Positions 15,819 through 24,301 of a DNA stretch of 44,555 nt are shown piece by piece. The position numbers and the translations under genes are program-made. The DNA comes from Alphaproteobacteria bacterium (lineage in GTDB: Bacteria > Pseudomonadota > Alphaproteobacteria > Caulobacterales > Aquidulcibacteraceae), in the NCBI GenBank assembly GCA_016124255.1, contig WGOB01000035.1, positions 1 to 44,555 on the forward strand, written 5' to 3'. Positions within the stretch are counted from its first letter, which is position 1. The number at the start of each line of letters is the position of its first letter. The notes beneath the pieces were generated by a model that was not told the DNA's origin, searched no databases, and was given only the letters and a program-made list of their open reading frames with translations.

Positions 15819-16700
15819 TCAGCGTCCGCTGGGCGCTTTGGCGCCCTCCCGATACGCAGCCTCTAGATACGCCGCCCGCAGCGCGCGCGCGACCGGCCCT
15901 GGCGCGCCGTCGCCGATCGTGTGCGCGTCGATGCGGACCACGGCGAGCGCGCCCGCGGTCGCGGACGTGATGAACGCCTCGCGCGCGGCGAGCGCTTCCT
16001 CGATCGTGAAGCTGCGTTCTTCCACACGCATCTGGCGCTCGGCGGCGATCTTAAGGATCGCAGCGCGCGTGACGCCGCGCAGGATGTTTTCGCGCTCGGG
16101 CGCTGTGCGGATGACGCCGCCGGAATCGACGATCCACGCGTTGGAGGCGCAGGCTTCGGTGACGACGCCGTCGCGCACCAGCCATGCCTCGAACGCACCG
16201 CTCTCCTTGGCCTGTTGGCGCGCCAGCGCGTTGGGCAGCAATCCAGTCGTTTTGATATCGCAACGACTCCACCGGATGTCCGGCGCGGTGATCACGGCCA
16301 CGCCCTTCTCCGCGCGTGCGTCGAGCCCGCGCCGATCCATGCGCGACGCGGTCACGATCATCGTCGGGGCGACGGCGGGATCTGGAAAGGCATGGTCGCG
16401 CCGCGCCGCGCCGCGCGAAATCTGCAGGTAGACGAGGCCGTCCCGCACCCGATTGCGCCGCGCGACTTCGCAGAGCACATGGCGCAGCGCCGCCTCGCCC
16501 ATCGGCGCGGCGATCCGCAATTCCCCGAGCGACCGCTTCAGCCGCGCAAAGTGACCGGCCTCATCGGCGAAGCGCCCGTCGCGCAGCCCCCAGACTTCGT
16601 AGATCGAGTCCGCAAACTGGACGGCGCGATCTTCGATCGAAATCCCGGCCTGCGCGCGCGGCACATAGGCGCCGTTCACATACGCGACCCGGCCGCTCAT
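15819..16700 (-). CDS. D-amino-acid transaminase (PLP fold type IV)
   Basis: Class IV aminotransferase, probably converting D-alanine plus 2-oxoglutarate to pyruvate plus D-glutamate. 293 residues. The start is MSGRVAYVNGAYVPRAQAGI followed by EDRAVQFADSIYEV, a D-amino-acid transaminase-like opening. The PLP lysine is in DIKTTGLLPNALARQQA (residue about 149), with EACASNAWIV and ENILRGVTRAAIL later. The ATG at 16700 overlaps the ntrX stop (ATGA), so it is part of the ntr transcript. Branched-chain aminotransferase or aminodeoxychorismate lyase are less likely alternatives of the same fold. Confidence 0.88.
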   Translation of the reverse strand: MSGRVAYVNGAYVPRAQAGISIEDRAVQFADSIYEVWGLRDGRFADEAGHFARLKRSLGELRIAAPMGEAALRHVLCEVARRNRVRDGLVYLQISRGAARRDHAFPDPAVAPTMIVTASRMDRRGLDARAEKGVAVITAPDIRWSRCDIKTTGLLPNALARQQAKESGAFEAWLVRDGVVTEACASNAWIVDSGGVIRTAPERENILRGVTRAAILKIAAERQMRVEERSFTIEEALAAREAFITSATAGALAVVRIDAHTIGDGAPGPVARALRAAYLEAAYREGAKAPSGR

Positions 16701-18094
16701 TCGACCTCGACGCCGCCGCGGCCCGGCGCATCCACACCAAGCGACTTGAGCTTGCGGTGCAGCGCCGAGCGCTCCATGCCGATGAACGCCGCCGTGCGCG
16801 AGATGTTGCCGCCGAAGCGCGTGATCTGGACGTTCAGGTATTCGCGCTCGAAGCGCTCGCGCGCGTCGCGCAGCGGCATGCCGATCACCTCCTGCAGGCC
16901 TGAGTGCTGGGAAAATGCAGCGCTCGGCCAGGCCTCTGGCGGCAGCGCGTCGACGGTGACCGGCGTCGTGGCGTCGCCCGGCGCGAGGATGAGGATGCGC
17001 TCCACAACGTTGCGCAGCTGGCGCACGTTGCCCGGCCAATCCGCCGCCTGCAGCGCAGCCATCGCGTCTTCCCCGATCGACCGCGGCGAGAGCCCGCTCA
17101 TATCCGCAAGGCGCTGCACATAATAGGCGGCGAGTTCGGGGATGTCCTCGCGCCGCTCGGCAAGGCTCGGCACCCGCAGCGGCATCACATTGAGCCGATG
17201 GAAGAGATCTTCGCGGAAGCGCCCCTGCTCGATGTCCCCGCGCAGGTCGCGCGAGGAGGAGGAGACGACGCGCACGTTGACCTGCACATCGGCCGACCCG
17301 CCGAGGCGGCGGAAGCGCTGATCCACGAGCACGCGGAGAATCTTCGCCTGCGTCTCCGGCGGCATGTCGCCGACTTCGTCGAGGAAGAGCGTGCCGGTGT
17401 GCGCCTGTTCGAACACGCCGATCTTGCGCGGCTGCCCGTCGGGGCCTTCCTCGCCGAAAATCTCACTTTCCATGCGCTCCGGCGCGATGGAGGCCGCGTT
17501 GATCGCCACGAACGGCCCTGCGCCCCGCGCGCTGCGCTCATGTAGCAGCCGCGCGACCAGCTCCTTGCCGGCGCCGGCCGGTCCGGTGATGAGCACGCGC
17601 GAATTGGTCTGCGCGATCTTGTCGATGGCGCCGCGCAATTGCTGGATCACCGGCGAAGAGCCGATCAGGTCCGCAGACGCGACCGCGCCGCGCCGCAGCG
17701 CCGCGTTCTCGCGTTTCAGCCGCGCATTCTCCAGCGCGCGCTGGATAACCACCAGGAGGCGGTCCGCCGTGAACGGCTTCTCGATGAAATCGTACGCGCC
17801 CTTGCGGATTGCGCCGACCGCCGTTTCGATCGTGCCGACGCCGGAGATCACGATGATCGGCAGATCCAGATCGATCTCCTTCATCACGCTCAGCACTTCG
17901 AGCCCGTCGAGACGGCTGCCCTGCAGCCACACGTCCAGGATCACGAGAGCAGGCCGGCGCTGACGCACCGCCTCGATCGCTTCATCGCCGTCGCGCGCGG
18001 TGCGCACCTGGTGGCCGTCGTCCTGCAAGATGCCGGAGATCAGCTCGCGGATATCGGCTTCATCGTCGATCACAAGAATGTCGGACGACATCAT
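16697..18094 (-). CDS. ntrX: Response regulator NtrX
   Basis: Two-component regulator paired with NtrY, controlling nitrogen, redox and envelope genes in alphaproteobacteria. 465 residues. Receiver domain 1-125 with phospho-acceptor D54 and K107 (EKPF). The AAA+ domain has Walker A GPAGAGKE (171-178) and Walker B TLFLDE (235-240). Where sigma-54 activators have GAFTGA there is GEEGPDGQPRK (about 214-224), so direct sigma-54 remodelling is unlikely; this loss is known for alphaproteobacterial NtrX. The C-terminal HTH is FGGNISRTAAFIGMERSALH. The start codon overlaps the ntrY stop (18091-18094). Confidence 0.94.
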   Translation of the reverse strand: MMSSDILVIDDEADIRELISGILQDDGHQVRTARDGDEAIEAVRQRRPALVILDVWLQGSRLDGLEVLSVMKEIDLDLPIIVISGVGTIETAVGAIRKGAYDFIEKPFTADRLLVVIQRALENARLKRENAALRRGAVASADLIGSSPVIQQLRGAIDKIAQTNSRVLITGPAGAGKELVARLLHERSARGAGPFVAINAASIAPERMESEIFGEEGPDGQPRKIGVFEQAHTGTLFLDEVGDMPPETQAKILRVLVDQRFRRLGGSADVQVNVRVVSSSSRDLRGDIEQGRFREDLFHRLNVMPLRVPSLAERREDIPELAAYYVQRLADMSGLSPRSIGEDAMAALQAADWPGNVRQLRNVVERILILAPGDATTPVTVDALPPEAWPSAAFSQHSGLQEVIGMPLRDARERFEREYLNVQITRFGGNISRTAAFIGMERSALHRKLKSLGVDAPGRGGVEVE

Positions 18095-20328
18095 GCGGCT
18101 CCTTGTTCGATGGTGATCTGCGCCTCGTCGGGCGCTTCGCTGCGTTTGGGGAGGATGAAGCGCACGAGCGCCCCGGGCGGATTGGGCGCGTCCGCCAGTT
18201 CGATCAGCCCGCCATGGTCCTCCACGACGCGCGAGACGATGGCGAGCCCGAGGCCGGTGCCTTTCGCGCGCGTGGTGATGTACGGCTCCAACAGCCGCGC
18301 GCGATCATGGACAGGGAAGCCCATGCCGTTGTCGATCACTTCGAACACGACCCCGGTCTCGGCGTCGGTGAGGCGCAGGATCACCCAGCCGTCCTTGGGT
18401 TCGCCGTCGCGTGCGCGGCGCGCCAGCACGCTCTCGGCCGCGTTCTTCAGGAGATTGAGCAGCGCCTGCGCGATCAACCGCTCGTCGCAGACGATCCCGA
18501 TCGGCGCATCGGCGCCTTCGGCTTCGAACCGTACATCGGGCTCCGCCAGGCGCAGCGAGAAGACCGCCGCCTTGGCGATCTCGCTCATATCGGCGAACGC
18601 CATGCGCGGCGCCGGCATGCGCGCGAGTTCGTTGAACTCTTCCACCATGCGCCCGATGTCGGCGACCTGGCGCTGGATCGTGTCGATGCAGCGCTTGAAC
18701 GTCTCCGGATCGGATTGGATCTCGCCGCCATATTTGCGTTGAAGCCGCTCCGCGGAGAGCTGGATCGGCGTCAGCGGATTGCGGATTTCGTGCGCGATGC
18801 GCCGCGCGACATCTTTCCACGCCTCCTGGCGCTGCGCCGCGATCTCCTTGCTCACGTCATCGAACGTCAGCACCACGCCGCCTTCGGCCACGGGGTTCAT
18901 CCGCACGCTGAGCTGCGCGGGGCCGCTCTCGTTGCTCATGTCGATCCGCACCGGCGGCGTTTCCGCCTGCGGCGTCGGCTGATTGAGCAGCTCCGCGAAT
19001 TCCGGGACGACGTCGATCAACCGCCGGCCTTCGAGCGCGCCGCCTTCAAGGCCCAGAAGCTGCGACGCCGAGCGGTTCGCGGACGTGATGCGCCCGTCGC
19101 GGTCAAGCCCGATGACGCCTGCCGACACCCCGCCCAGGACCGCCTGCGTGAAGCGCGTGCGCGCCTCCGCCTCGCGCTGCGCGCTGACGAGATCGGCGCG
19201 CTGTGATTCAAGCTGCGCCGTCATCTGGTTGAACGCAACGCCGAGCGCATCGACCTCGTCGGTGTCAGTCTTGACGTCGACGCGCGCGCCGAGATCGCCT
19301 TGCGCCACGCGCCGCGCCGCGCCAGCAAGGCGCCCGATCGGATCGGAGATGCGGCTGGCGAACGAGAGCCCGAGCCACACCGCGCCGAGCAGCACCAGCA
19401 CCGCCGTCGCGAAATAGGAGAGCGCAAACAAGTTCTGGATGGTGCGCCGGCTGCCCTCAGCCTCGCGATAGGCGTCCACCCCGTCCGAGAACTCACGCAT
19501 GCTGTTGAGCAGCTGCGGATCGACCGGCCGCGCGACATAGAGATACGCGTTCTCATAGCCGTCGAGCCGCGCGAGCGCGCGGATCATGCTGGTGCGCTCG
19601 TTCAGGCGGTCGGAGATTTCGCCGGAATCAGCCTCGGCGAAGGCGTCCGACGTCGGCGGCGAATAGGCCGGCGCCTGATCGCTTTCGGCGCGCGCCAGGA
19701 TCTCGCCCTCCCGGTCGATGACATAGGCCGCGACCATGAACCGGCCTTCCGCCTGCTGCGCGAGATAGCGCCCGTAGGTCTCCGGCGCCGATCGCAGCCC
19801 CTCCGCCGCCAGGTTCAGATCGTTCGCCATCAGACGCACCGATTCCGCGATGTCGGTGCGCACGGTGTCGACCATGTAGGCGCCGACGCCGGCGCCGCGC
19901 TCCACCACGGTCCGCACGCGCGCGGAGAACCAATTCTCCAGCCCCTGCGTCAGCGCCGCGCCCATGAAGAGCGCCACGATCACCGCCGGCGCCATCGCTG
20001 CGAGCGAAAACATGGCCACGAACTTCAGGTGCAGCCGGGCGCCGGGAATGGCGCCCGCATGGCCCCGCGCAATGCGGACAATGCGGTGGACGATGATCGC
20101 CACGAGCACCACGGAAATGACGAGGCTCGCGCCAAGGAAAGCGAAGAGCGCAGGGCTGCCCGGATCGCCCAGCCCGCCGCCGGACACCGCCGTGAACGTC
20201 ACCAGACCCGTGAGCACCGCTGCGACCGCAAACCCGATCGCAAAGCCGATCGCGCCTTTCGAGCGCCGCTTCAGCGCAGGCGCGTCCGCCGGGAGGGCGG
20301 CGCCGGTCGCGATCGGGGCTGATGTCAT
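18091..20328 (-). CDS. ntrY: Nitrogen regulation sensor histidine kinase NtrY
   Basis: Membrane sensor kinase for NtrX. 745 residues. Hydrophobic segments at about 27-48, 58-82, 102-124 and 303-323; the loop 125-302 is the periplasmic sensor. HAMP about 320-372, PAS about 390-490, then the histidine kinase core with phospho-acceptor H513 (RRIAHEIRNPLTP), N-box NLLKNAAE (625-632), G1 DNGMGFP and G2 GTGLGLAIV. The start is an ATG. The 145-bp gap to ntrC contains inverted repeats, so ntrYX may have its own promoter in addition to read-through. Confidence 0.94.
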   Translation of the reverse strand: MTSAPIATGAALPADAPALKRRSKGAIGFAIGFAVAAVLTGLVTFTAVSGGGLGDPGSPALFAFLGASLVISVVLVAIIVHRIVRIARGHAGAIPGARLHLKFVAMFSLAAMAPAVIVALFMGAALTQGLENWFSARVRTVVERGAGVGAYMVDTVRTDIAESVRLMANDLNLAAEGLRSAPETYGRYLAQQAEGRFMVAAYVIDREGEILARAESDQAPAYSPPTSDAFAEADSGEISDRLNERTSMIRALARLDGYENAYLYVARPVDPQLLNSMREFSDGVDAYREAEGSRRTIQNLFALSYFATAVLVLLGAVWLGLSFASRISDPIGRLAGAARRVAQGDLGARVDVKTDTDEVDALGVAFNQMTAQLESQRADLVSAQREAEARTRFTQAVLGGVSAGVIGLDRDGRITSANRSASQLLGLEGGALEGRRLIDVVPEFAELLNQPTPQAETPPVRIDMSNESGPAQLSVRMNPVAEGGVVLTFDDVSKEIAAQRQEAWKDVARRIAHEIRNPLTPIQLSAERLQRKYGGEIQSDPETFKRCIDTIQRQVADIGRMVEEFNELARMPAPRMAFADMSEIAKAAVFSLRLAEPDVRFEAEGADAPIGIVCDERLIAQALLNLLKNAAESVLARRARDGEPKDGWVILRLTDAETGVVFEVIDNGMGFPVHDRARLLEPYITTRAKGTGLGLAIVSRVVEDHGGLIELADAPNPPGALVRFILPKRSEAPDEAQITIEQGAA

Positions 20329-20349
20329 CCGGCGGGCGAAGCCTTAACG

Positions 20350-20410
20350 ATTGACGCAAGGTTGTGGCGAGAGCGCCACAGGTGTGGCGCCCCGGACGCG
20401 ATCCGTCAAT
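20350..20410. repeat. Nested inverted repeats in the ntrC-ntrY gap
   Basis: TGTGGCG (20363-20369), loop AGAG, CGCCACA (20374-20380), with a further direct TGTGGCG at 20383-20389. An outer pair ATTGACG (20350-20356) and CGTCAAT (20404-20410) encloses it. On the minus strand the right copy reads ATTGACG and could be a -35 for ntrY. The arrangement could be an operator; no named regulator can be assigned. Confidence 0.4.
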
Positions 20411-20473
20411 CCGAAGCTTCAGTAATGTTGCGGGCACAAAGTGCTTGTTAGACAGAGGCTTGCGCGCGTTCCT

Positions 20474-21853
20474 CTAATCGGCGGCGGTGCGGACGCCCAG
20501 CACCTGTATCTTTTTTCGCAGCGTGTTCCGGTTAATCCCGAGCAGGCTGGCGGCCTTCACCTGGTTGCCCTTGGTCGCCTGCAGCGCGAGCCGGATCAAG
20601 GGCCGCTCCACATCCGCCAACACCTGTTCGTAGAGGTCCCCGGATTCAAGCGCCTCGGAGCCGACCGTGAACAGCGGCCGCAGCCGGCGCAGCGTCAGCT
20701 CCTCGAAGCTCTCGTCCGCGGCCGCGTCATCGCGGGCCACCGCGCGATCCGCACGCAGCGCCGCCGCCACGTCTTGCGCGGTGATGACATTGGCTGGCGA
20801 CAACGCCGCCAGCCGCCGCAAGAGATTGTCGAGCTCGCGCACATTGCCGGGCCAATCGTGCGCCTTCAGGACATCGACGGCGCCGGCCTCCAGCGTCTTC
20901 TCCGGACCGGCGTCGCGGCTGGCGCGAACGAGAAACGCGCGCGCGAGATCGCCGATGTCGTCCAGCCGCTCGCGCAATGGCGGAATGCGGATCGCAACGA
21001 CGTTCAGCCGGTAGAAGAGATCGCCCCGGAACCCGCCCGCGCGCACCAGGCCGGCAAGACTGCGCTGCGCGCCGGCGATGATGCGCGGGCGAGGGCCCTG
21101 CCCTTCGCCATACGCCTGCAGCAATCCTGCGAGGCGGACCTGCGCCTCGCCCGGCGCCTCGTCGACATCCTCCAGGTAGAGCGCGCCGTCGCGCGCCTGG
21201 TCGCGCTTTCCTCCGGGTGCGGAGAATTCCTCCTCCAGCCGCCCCGCCGCGATTCCAGCGAGGTTGAGCGTGACGAACGGCGCCGCGCGCCGCCGCGAAT
21301 GTTCGTGCAGCGCGCGCGCGACCCGGCTTTTGCCCGCGCCGCTTTCGCCCTCGATCAGCACGGTGAGATCGGCCCCCGCGACACGCGCCATGGTGCGGTA
21401 AACGTCCTGCATCGCGCGCGAGCGCCCGATCAGCGGCAGGCGCTCTTCCTGCTTGCCCTTGGCGAGGCTGACACGGCTCTTGGCGTCCGGCGCTTGCGAC
21501 AGCGCCCGCCGGATCGCGCTCATGAGATCGTCGAGATCGAACGGCTTGGGCAGATAATCATAGGCGCCGGCGCCGGCCGCCGAGAGCGCGGTCGTCACCG
21601 TCGATTGCGCGCTCATGACGATGATCGGCAGGCTCGGGCGCGCCGCGCGCAGCAACGGCAATTCGTCGAACACGTTTGAATCGCCCATGAACACATCGGA
21701 CACGACGATGTCGCCTTCGCCTTCCTTCACCCATTTCGACAGCGTCTGCACGTTGCTCGTGGCGCGAACCTGGAAGCCCTCCTTGGTCAACGCCTGGGAC
21801 AGCACGAAGCGCAACGAAGAGTCGTCGTCGGCCAAAAGCACGCTGGCGTTCAT
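20474..21853 (-). CDS. ntrC: Nitrogen regulation response regulator NtrC (divergent)
   Basis: Partner of NtrB. 459 residues. Receiver domain 1-120 with D10, D11, phospho-site D53 and K103. AAA+ domain: Walker A GESGAGKS (169-176) is intact, but the GAFTGA loop is absent (about 208-222 reads EEFSAPGGKRDQARD), and the Walker B acidic pair is ED (ALYLEDV, 224-230) instead of DE. The arginine-containing segment RGDLFYRLNVV and the C-terminal DWPGNVREL are normal. Fis-type HTH at 426-452 (ATKGNQVKAASLLGINRNTL). It should bind DNA but probably does not remodel sigma-54 RNA polymerase in the usual way. Start overlaps the ntrB stop (21850-21853). Confidence 0.92.
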   Translation of the reverse strand: MNASVLLADDDSSLRFVLSQALTKEGFQVRATSNVQTLSKWVKEGEGDIVVSDVFMGDSNVFDELPLLRAARPSLPIIVMSAQSTVTTALSAAGAGAYDYLPKPFDLDDLMSAIRRALSQAPDAKSRVSLAKGKQEERLPLIGRSRAMQDVYRTMARVAGADLTVLIEGESGAGKSRVARALHEHSRRRAAPFVTLNLAGIAAGRLEEEFSAPGGKRDQARDGALYLEDVDEAPGEAQVRLAGLLQAYGEGQGPRPRIIAGAQRSLAGLVRAGGFRGDLFYRLNVVAIRIPPLRERLDDIGDLARAFLVRASRDAGPEKTLEAGAVDVLKAHDWPGNVRELDNLLRRLAALSPANVITAQDVAAALRADRAVARDDAAADESFEELTLRRLRPLFTVGSEALESGDLYEQVLADVERPLIRLALQATKGNQVKAASLLGINRNTLRKKIQVLGVRTAAD

Positions 21854-22935
21854 GCATCCTCCGTGGTGCGCGCAGGGGCGATGGGCAGAAGCGCCCGAAA
21901 GGCCGTCGCGCCAGGGGCGCTTTCGACCTCGATGCGCCCTTCGTGGCGCGCGATGATGTCGGCGGCGACCGTCAGCCCAAGCCCCATGCCTTTGGGCTTC
22001 GTGGTCGCGAACGGCTCGAACACGCGGTCGACGACGGCGGGATCGACGCCGGGGCCGTTGTCGGAAACGGTGATTTCAAGCTGCGCGCGGGACGCGCCGC
22101 CGTGGGCGGAGCGGATCCGCAGGCCCGGCAGGTAGCGCGTCGAAAAAATGATCTCGCCGCCGTCGCTGCAGAGCCGCGCGGCCTCCGCCGCGTTCTTGGC
22201 GATGTTCAGGAACGCCTGGATCAGCTGATCGAAATCGCCCTGAATCTCGGGAAGGCTTGGATCGTAGCGCTCGCGGATCGCGATGTCGGGAAAACTGGCG
22301 GCCACCACCTGGCGCACGCGTTCCAGAGTCTCGTGGATGTTGAGCGTCGCGAACGGGGCCGCAGCCGCCTGGCCGCGCGGGTCCATGCGCTCGGTGAGGC
22401 GCTGGATGCGATCGGCCTCCTCCACGATCAGCGCCGTGAGCGGCCCATGTTCCGCGCCTTCGCTCTTGGCGATCAGCTGCGCCGCCGCGCGGATGCCGGC
22501 GAGGGGATTGCGCACTTCGTGGGCGAGGGTGCGGACCGCGGCGCCATGGAGCGCGCTGGACCGCATCCGTCCCATCGGATGGATGACCACGCCGATATAG
22601 CCGCGGTCGCCGACCGGCGCGGCGGTGACCGCGGCGCGGCCGAGCAGGAACCCCGGCCCCGACAGGGACACGTCGAACTCCCCCACGGCCGCCTGCCCCA
22701 GGATCGCGCGCCGCACGATGGAGACAAGCGCGCCCTCCTCCCCGAACACTTCGGCGAGAAGTCTGCCCTGCAGACCGCGGCCTGCGGGCACAAGCAACTC
22801 CGCAGCGGCGGCGTTCACGAAGCGCACACGCTCGCTGCGGTCGACGCCGATCACCGCGGCCGGCAGCGAGTCCAGCCATTGGTCGGCGTCCGGCGGCGCC
22901 TGCGGCGGCGACGTTTTGCGGTGCGACACGGGCAT
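21850..22935 (-). CDS. ntrB: Nitrogen regulation histidine kinase NtrB
   Basis: Soluble kinase/phosphatase for NtrC, in other bacteria controlled by PII. 361 residues. PAS domain about 18-125, HisKA with H139 (RTLAHEVRNPLAGIRAAAQL), N-box IAKNAAEA (about 245-252), G1 SDNGPGVD and G2 KGMGLGLTV. No membrane segment. I chose the ATG at 22935 (MPVSHRK), which has GGAAAG about ten bases upstream; the frame is open further but with non-homologous sequence. It heads the ntrBC-ntrYX series. dusB (nifR3), which often precedes ntrB, is missing; ispDF lies divergently 152 bp away. Confidence 0.93.
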   Translation of the reverse strand: MPVSHRKTSPPQAPPDADQWLDSLPAAVIGVDRSERVRFVNAAAAELLVPAGRGLQGRLLAEVFGEEGALVSIVRRAILGQAAVGEFDVSLSGPGFLLGRAAVTAAPVGDRGYIGVVIHPMGRMRSSALHGAAVRTLAHEVRNPLAGIRAAAQLIAKSEGAEHGPLTALIVEEADRIQRLTERMDPRGQAAAAPFATLNIHETLERVRQVVAASFPDIAIRERYDPSLPEIQGDFDQLIQAFLNIAKNAAEAARLCSDGGEIIFSTRYLPGLRIRSAHGGASRAQLEITVSDNGPGVDPAVVDRVFEPFATTKPKGMGLGLTVAADIIARHEGRIEVESAPGATAFRALLPIAPARTTEDA

Positions 22936-23087
22936 TGATGCGTACTTTCCAGCGCCTACGGCCGCATCAAGCAGGCCTGGGACCTCGGCGCCGCAATTGA
23001 GGGTAAGGCGCCCAATGTTTAGGCGCCAGCGCCCGCTCCGCAGCGCAGCATGGGCAAGCCGCGCCGCCCGTTCTAGGAACAAGCCGC

Positions 23088-24227
23088 ATGCGGATCGGGG
23101 CGATACTGGCGGCGGCGGGCCGCGGCGAGCGCGCGGGCGAGGGCCCGCCGAAGCAATATCGATTGCTTGCCGGACGGCCGGTGATCCGCTGGTCGCTCGA
23201 GGCGCTGGCGCGGCGCGCCGAAACCATCGTCGTCGTCGCCGATCCCGCGCACGCCGAAATGGCGGGCGCGGCTGCGGACACGGCTTATGTTCGGTGGGTC
23301 CCCGGCGGCGCCACCCGGACCGCATCGATCCGCGCCGGCCTGGCCGCCATCGCGGGCGTCGACACGGTCTTGATCCATGACGCGGCGCGGCCTGGTCTGA
23401 CCGCCGCGCACATCGATGCGCTCACCGCAGCGCTCGCGCACGCGGATGGCGCCGCCCCCGCCCTCCCCCTCTCCGACGCGCTCAAGCGCACCGATGGGCA
23501 GGGGGGCGTGACCGGGGAGGCGCAGCGTGATGGCTTGATGCGCGTGCAGACGCCGCAGGCGTTCCGGTTCGCCGCAATCGCGGCGGCCTATGACCAGGCG
23601 CCGGCGGGGGCGGCTTTCGATGATGATCTCGCAGTGCTGCGCGCCGCCGGCGGGCGCGCGACGCTGATCCCCGGCGACTTGCGGCTCACCAAACTGACCT
23701 ATCCGGAGGATTTCGCGGCGATGGAGGCGTTTCTGGGCGGCGGCATGATCAGCGTGACGGGCGCCGGGTTCGACGCCCACCGCTTTGGCGACGGCGATCA
23801 CGTCACGCTGTGCGGCGTACGGATTGCGCATGACCGCGGCATGATCGGGCATTCCGACGCTGACGTCGGCTGGCACGCGATGACGGACGCGCTGCTGGGC
23901 GCGATCGGCGCCGGCGACATCGGGGCCCATTTCCCGCCAAGCGATCCGCAATGGCGCGGCGCCAAGTCTGAAATCTTCCTCGCCCACGCCGCGCGCCTCG
24001 TTCGTGAGGCCGGCGGGCGCATCGTGCACGTCGACGTCACGCTGATCTGCGAGCGCCCGAAGATCGGCCCGCATCGCGAAGCGATGCGCGTACGAACCGC
24101 CGAGGTTCTGCAGCTGCCGCTGGACCGCGTCAGCGTGAAAGCCACGACGACAGAGCGGATGGGTTTCACCGGCCGCGGCGAGGGGCTCGCCGCGCAGGCG
24201 ACCGCGACCGTTGAAGTGCCGCGCTGA
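23088..24227 (+). CDS. ispDF: Bifunctional IspD/IspF isoprenoid enzyme
   Basis: Fusion of two MEP-pathway enzymes: 2-C-methyl-D-erythritol 4-phosphate cytidylyltransferase (residues 1 to about 219) and MECDP synthase (220-379). IspD motifs are [39 protein letters not shown] and [10 protein letters not shown]. IspF begins [15 protein letters not shown], with D229 and H231 in the metal site, then [33 protein letters not shown] and [16 protein letters not shown]. Such fusions are common in alphaproteobacteria. Divergent from ntrB; followed by a palindromic repeat. Confidence 0.96.
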   Translation: MRIGAILAAAGRGERAGEGPPKQYRLLAGRPVIRWSLEALARRAETIVVVADPAHAEMAGAAADTAYVRWVPGGATRTASIRAGLAAIAGVDTVLIHDAARPGLTAAHIDALTAALAHADGAAPALPLSDALKRTDGQGGVTGEAQRDGLMRVQTPQAFRFAAIAAAYDQAPAGAAFDDDLAVLRAAGGRATLIPGDLRLTKLTYPEDFAAMEAFLGGGMISVTGAGFDAHRFGDGDHVTLCGVRIAHDRGMIGHSDADVGWHAMTDALLGAIGAGDIGAHFPPSDPQWRGAKSEIFLAHAARLVREAGGRIVHVDVTLICERPKIGPHREAMRVRTAEVLQLPLDRVSVKATTTERMGFTGRGEGLAAQATATVEVPR

Positions 24228-24297
24228 GGACCGCGGGCTTCCAGCCCGCATGACCACCACGCGGTCGCGAAAAGGTCAGGCTGGAAGCCCGCGGCCC
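24228..24297. repeat. REP-like inverted pair, copy shared with 39309
   Basis: CCGCGGGCTTCCAGCC (24231-24246) faces GGCTGGAAGCCCGCGG (24279-24294), a 16-bp perfect inverted pair with about 32 bases between, extended by imperfect matches (TGACC/GGTCA). Each arm can also fold by itself (GCGGGCT-TCC-AGCCCGC). The 23 bases 24228-24250 recur exactly at 39309-39331. It lies between the convergent ends of ispDF and the next gene and may end both transcripts, though no T-run follows. Confidence 0.8.
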
Positions 24298-24301
24298 GAG
24301 G

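Noticed and set aside
22936-23325. 130-residue N-terminal extension of NtrB
   Set aside because: It is arginine/proline rich with no domain, overlaps the divergent promoter region and part of ispDF, and the ATG at 22935 has a good ribosome-binding site.
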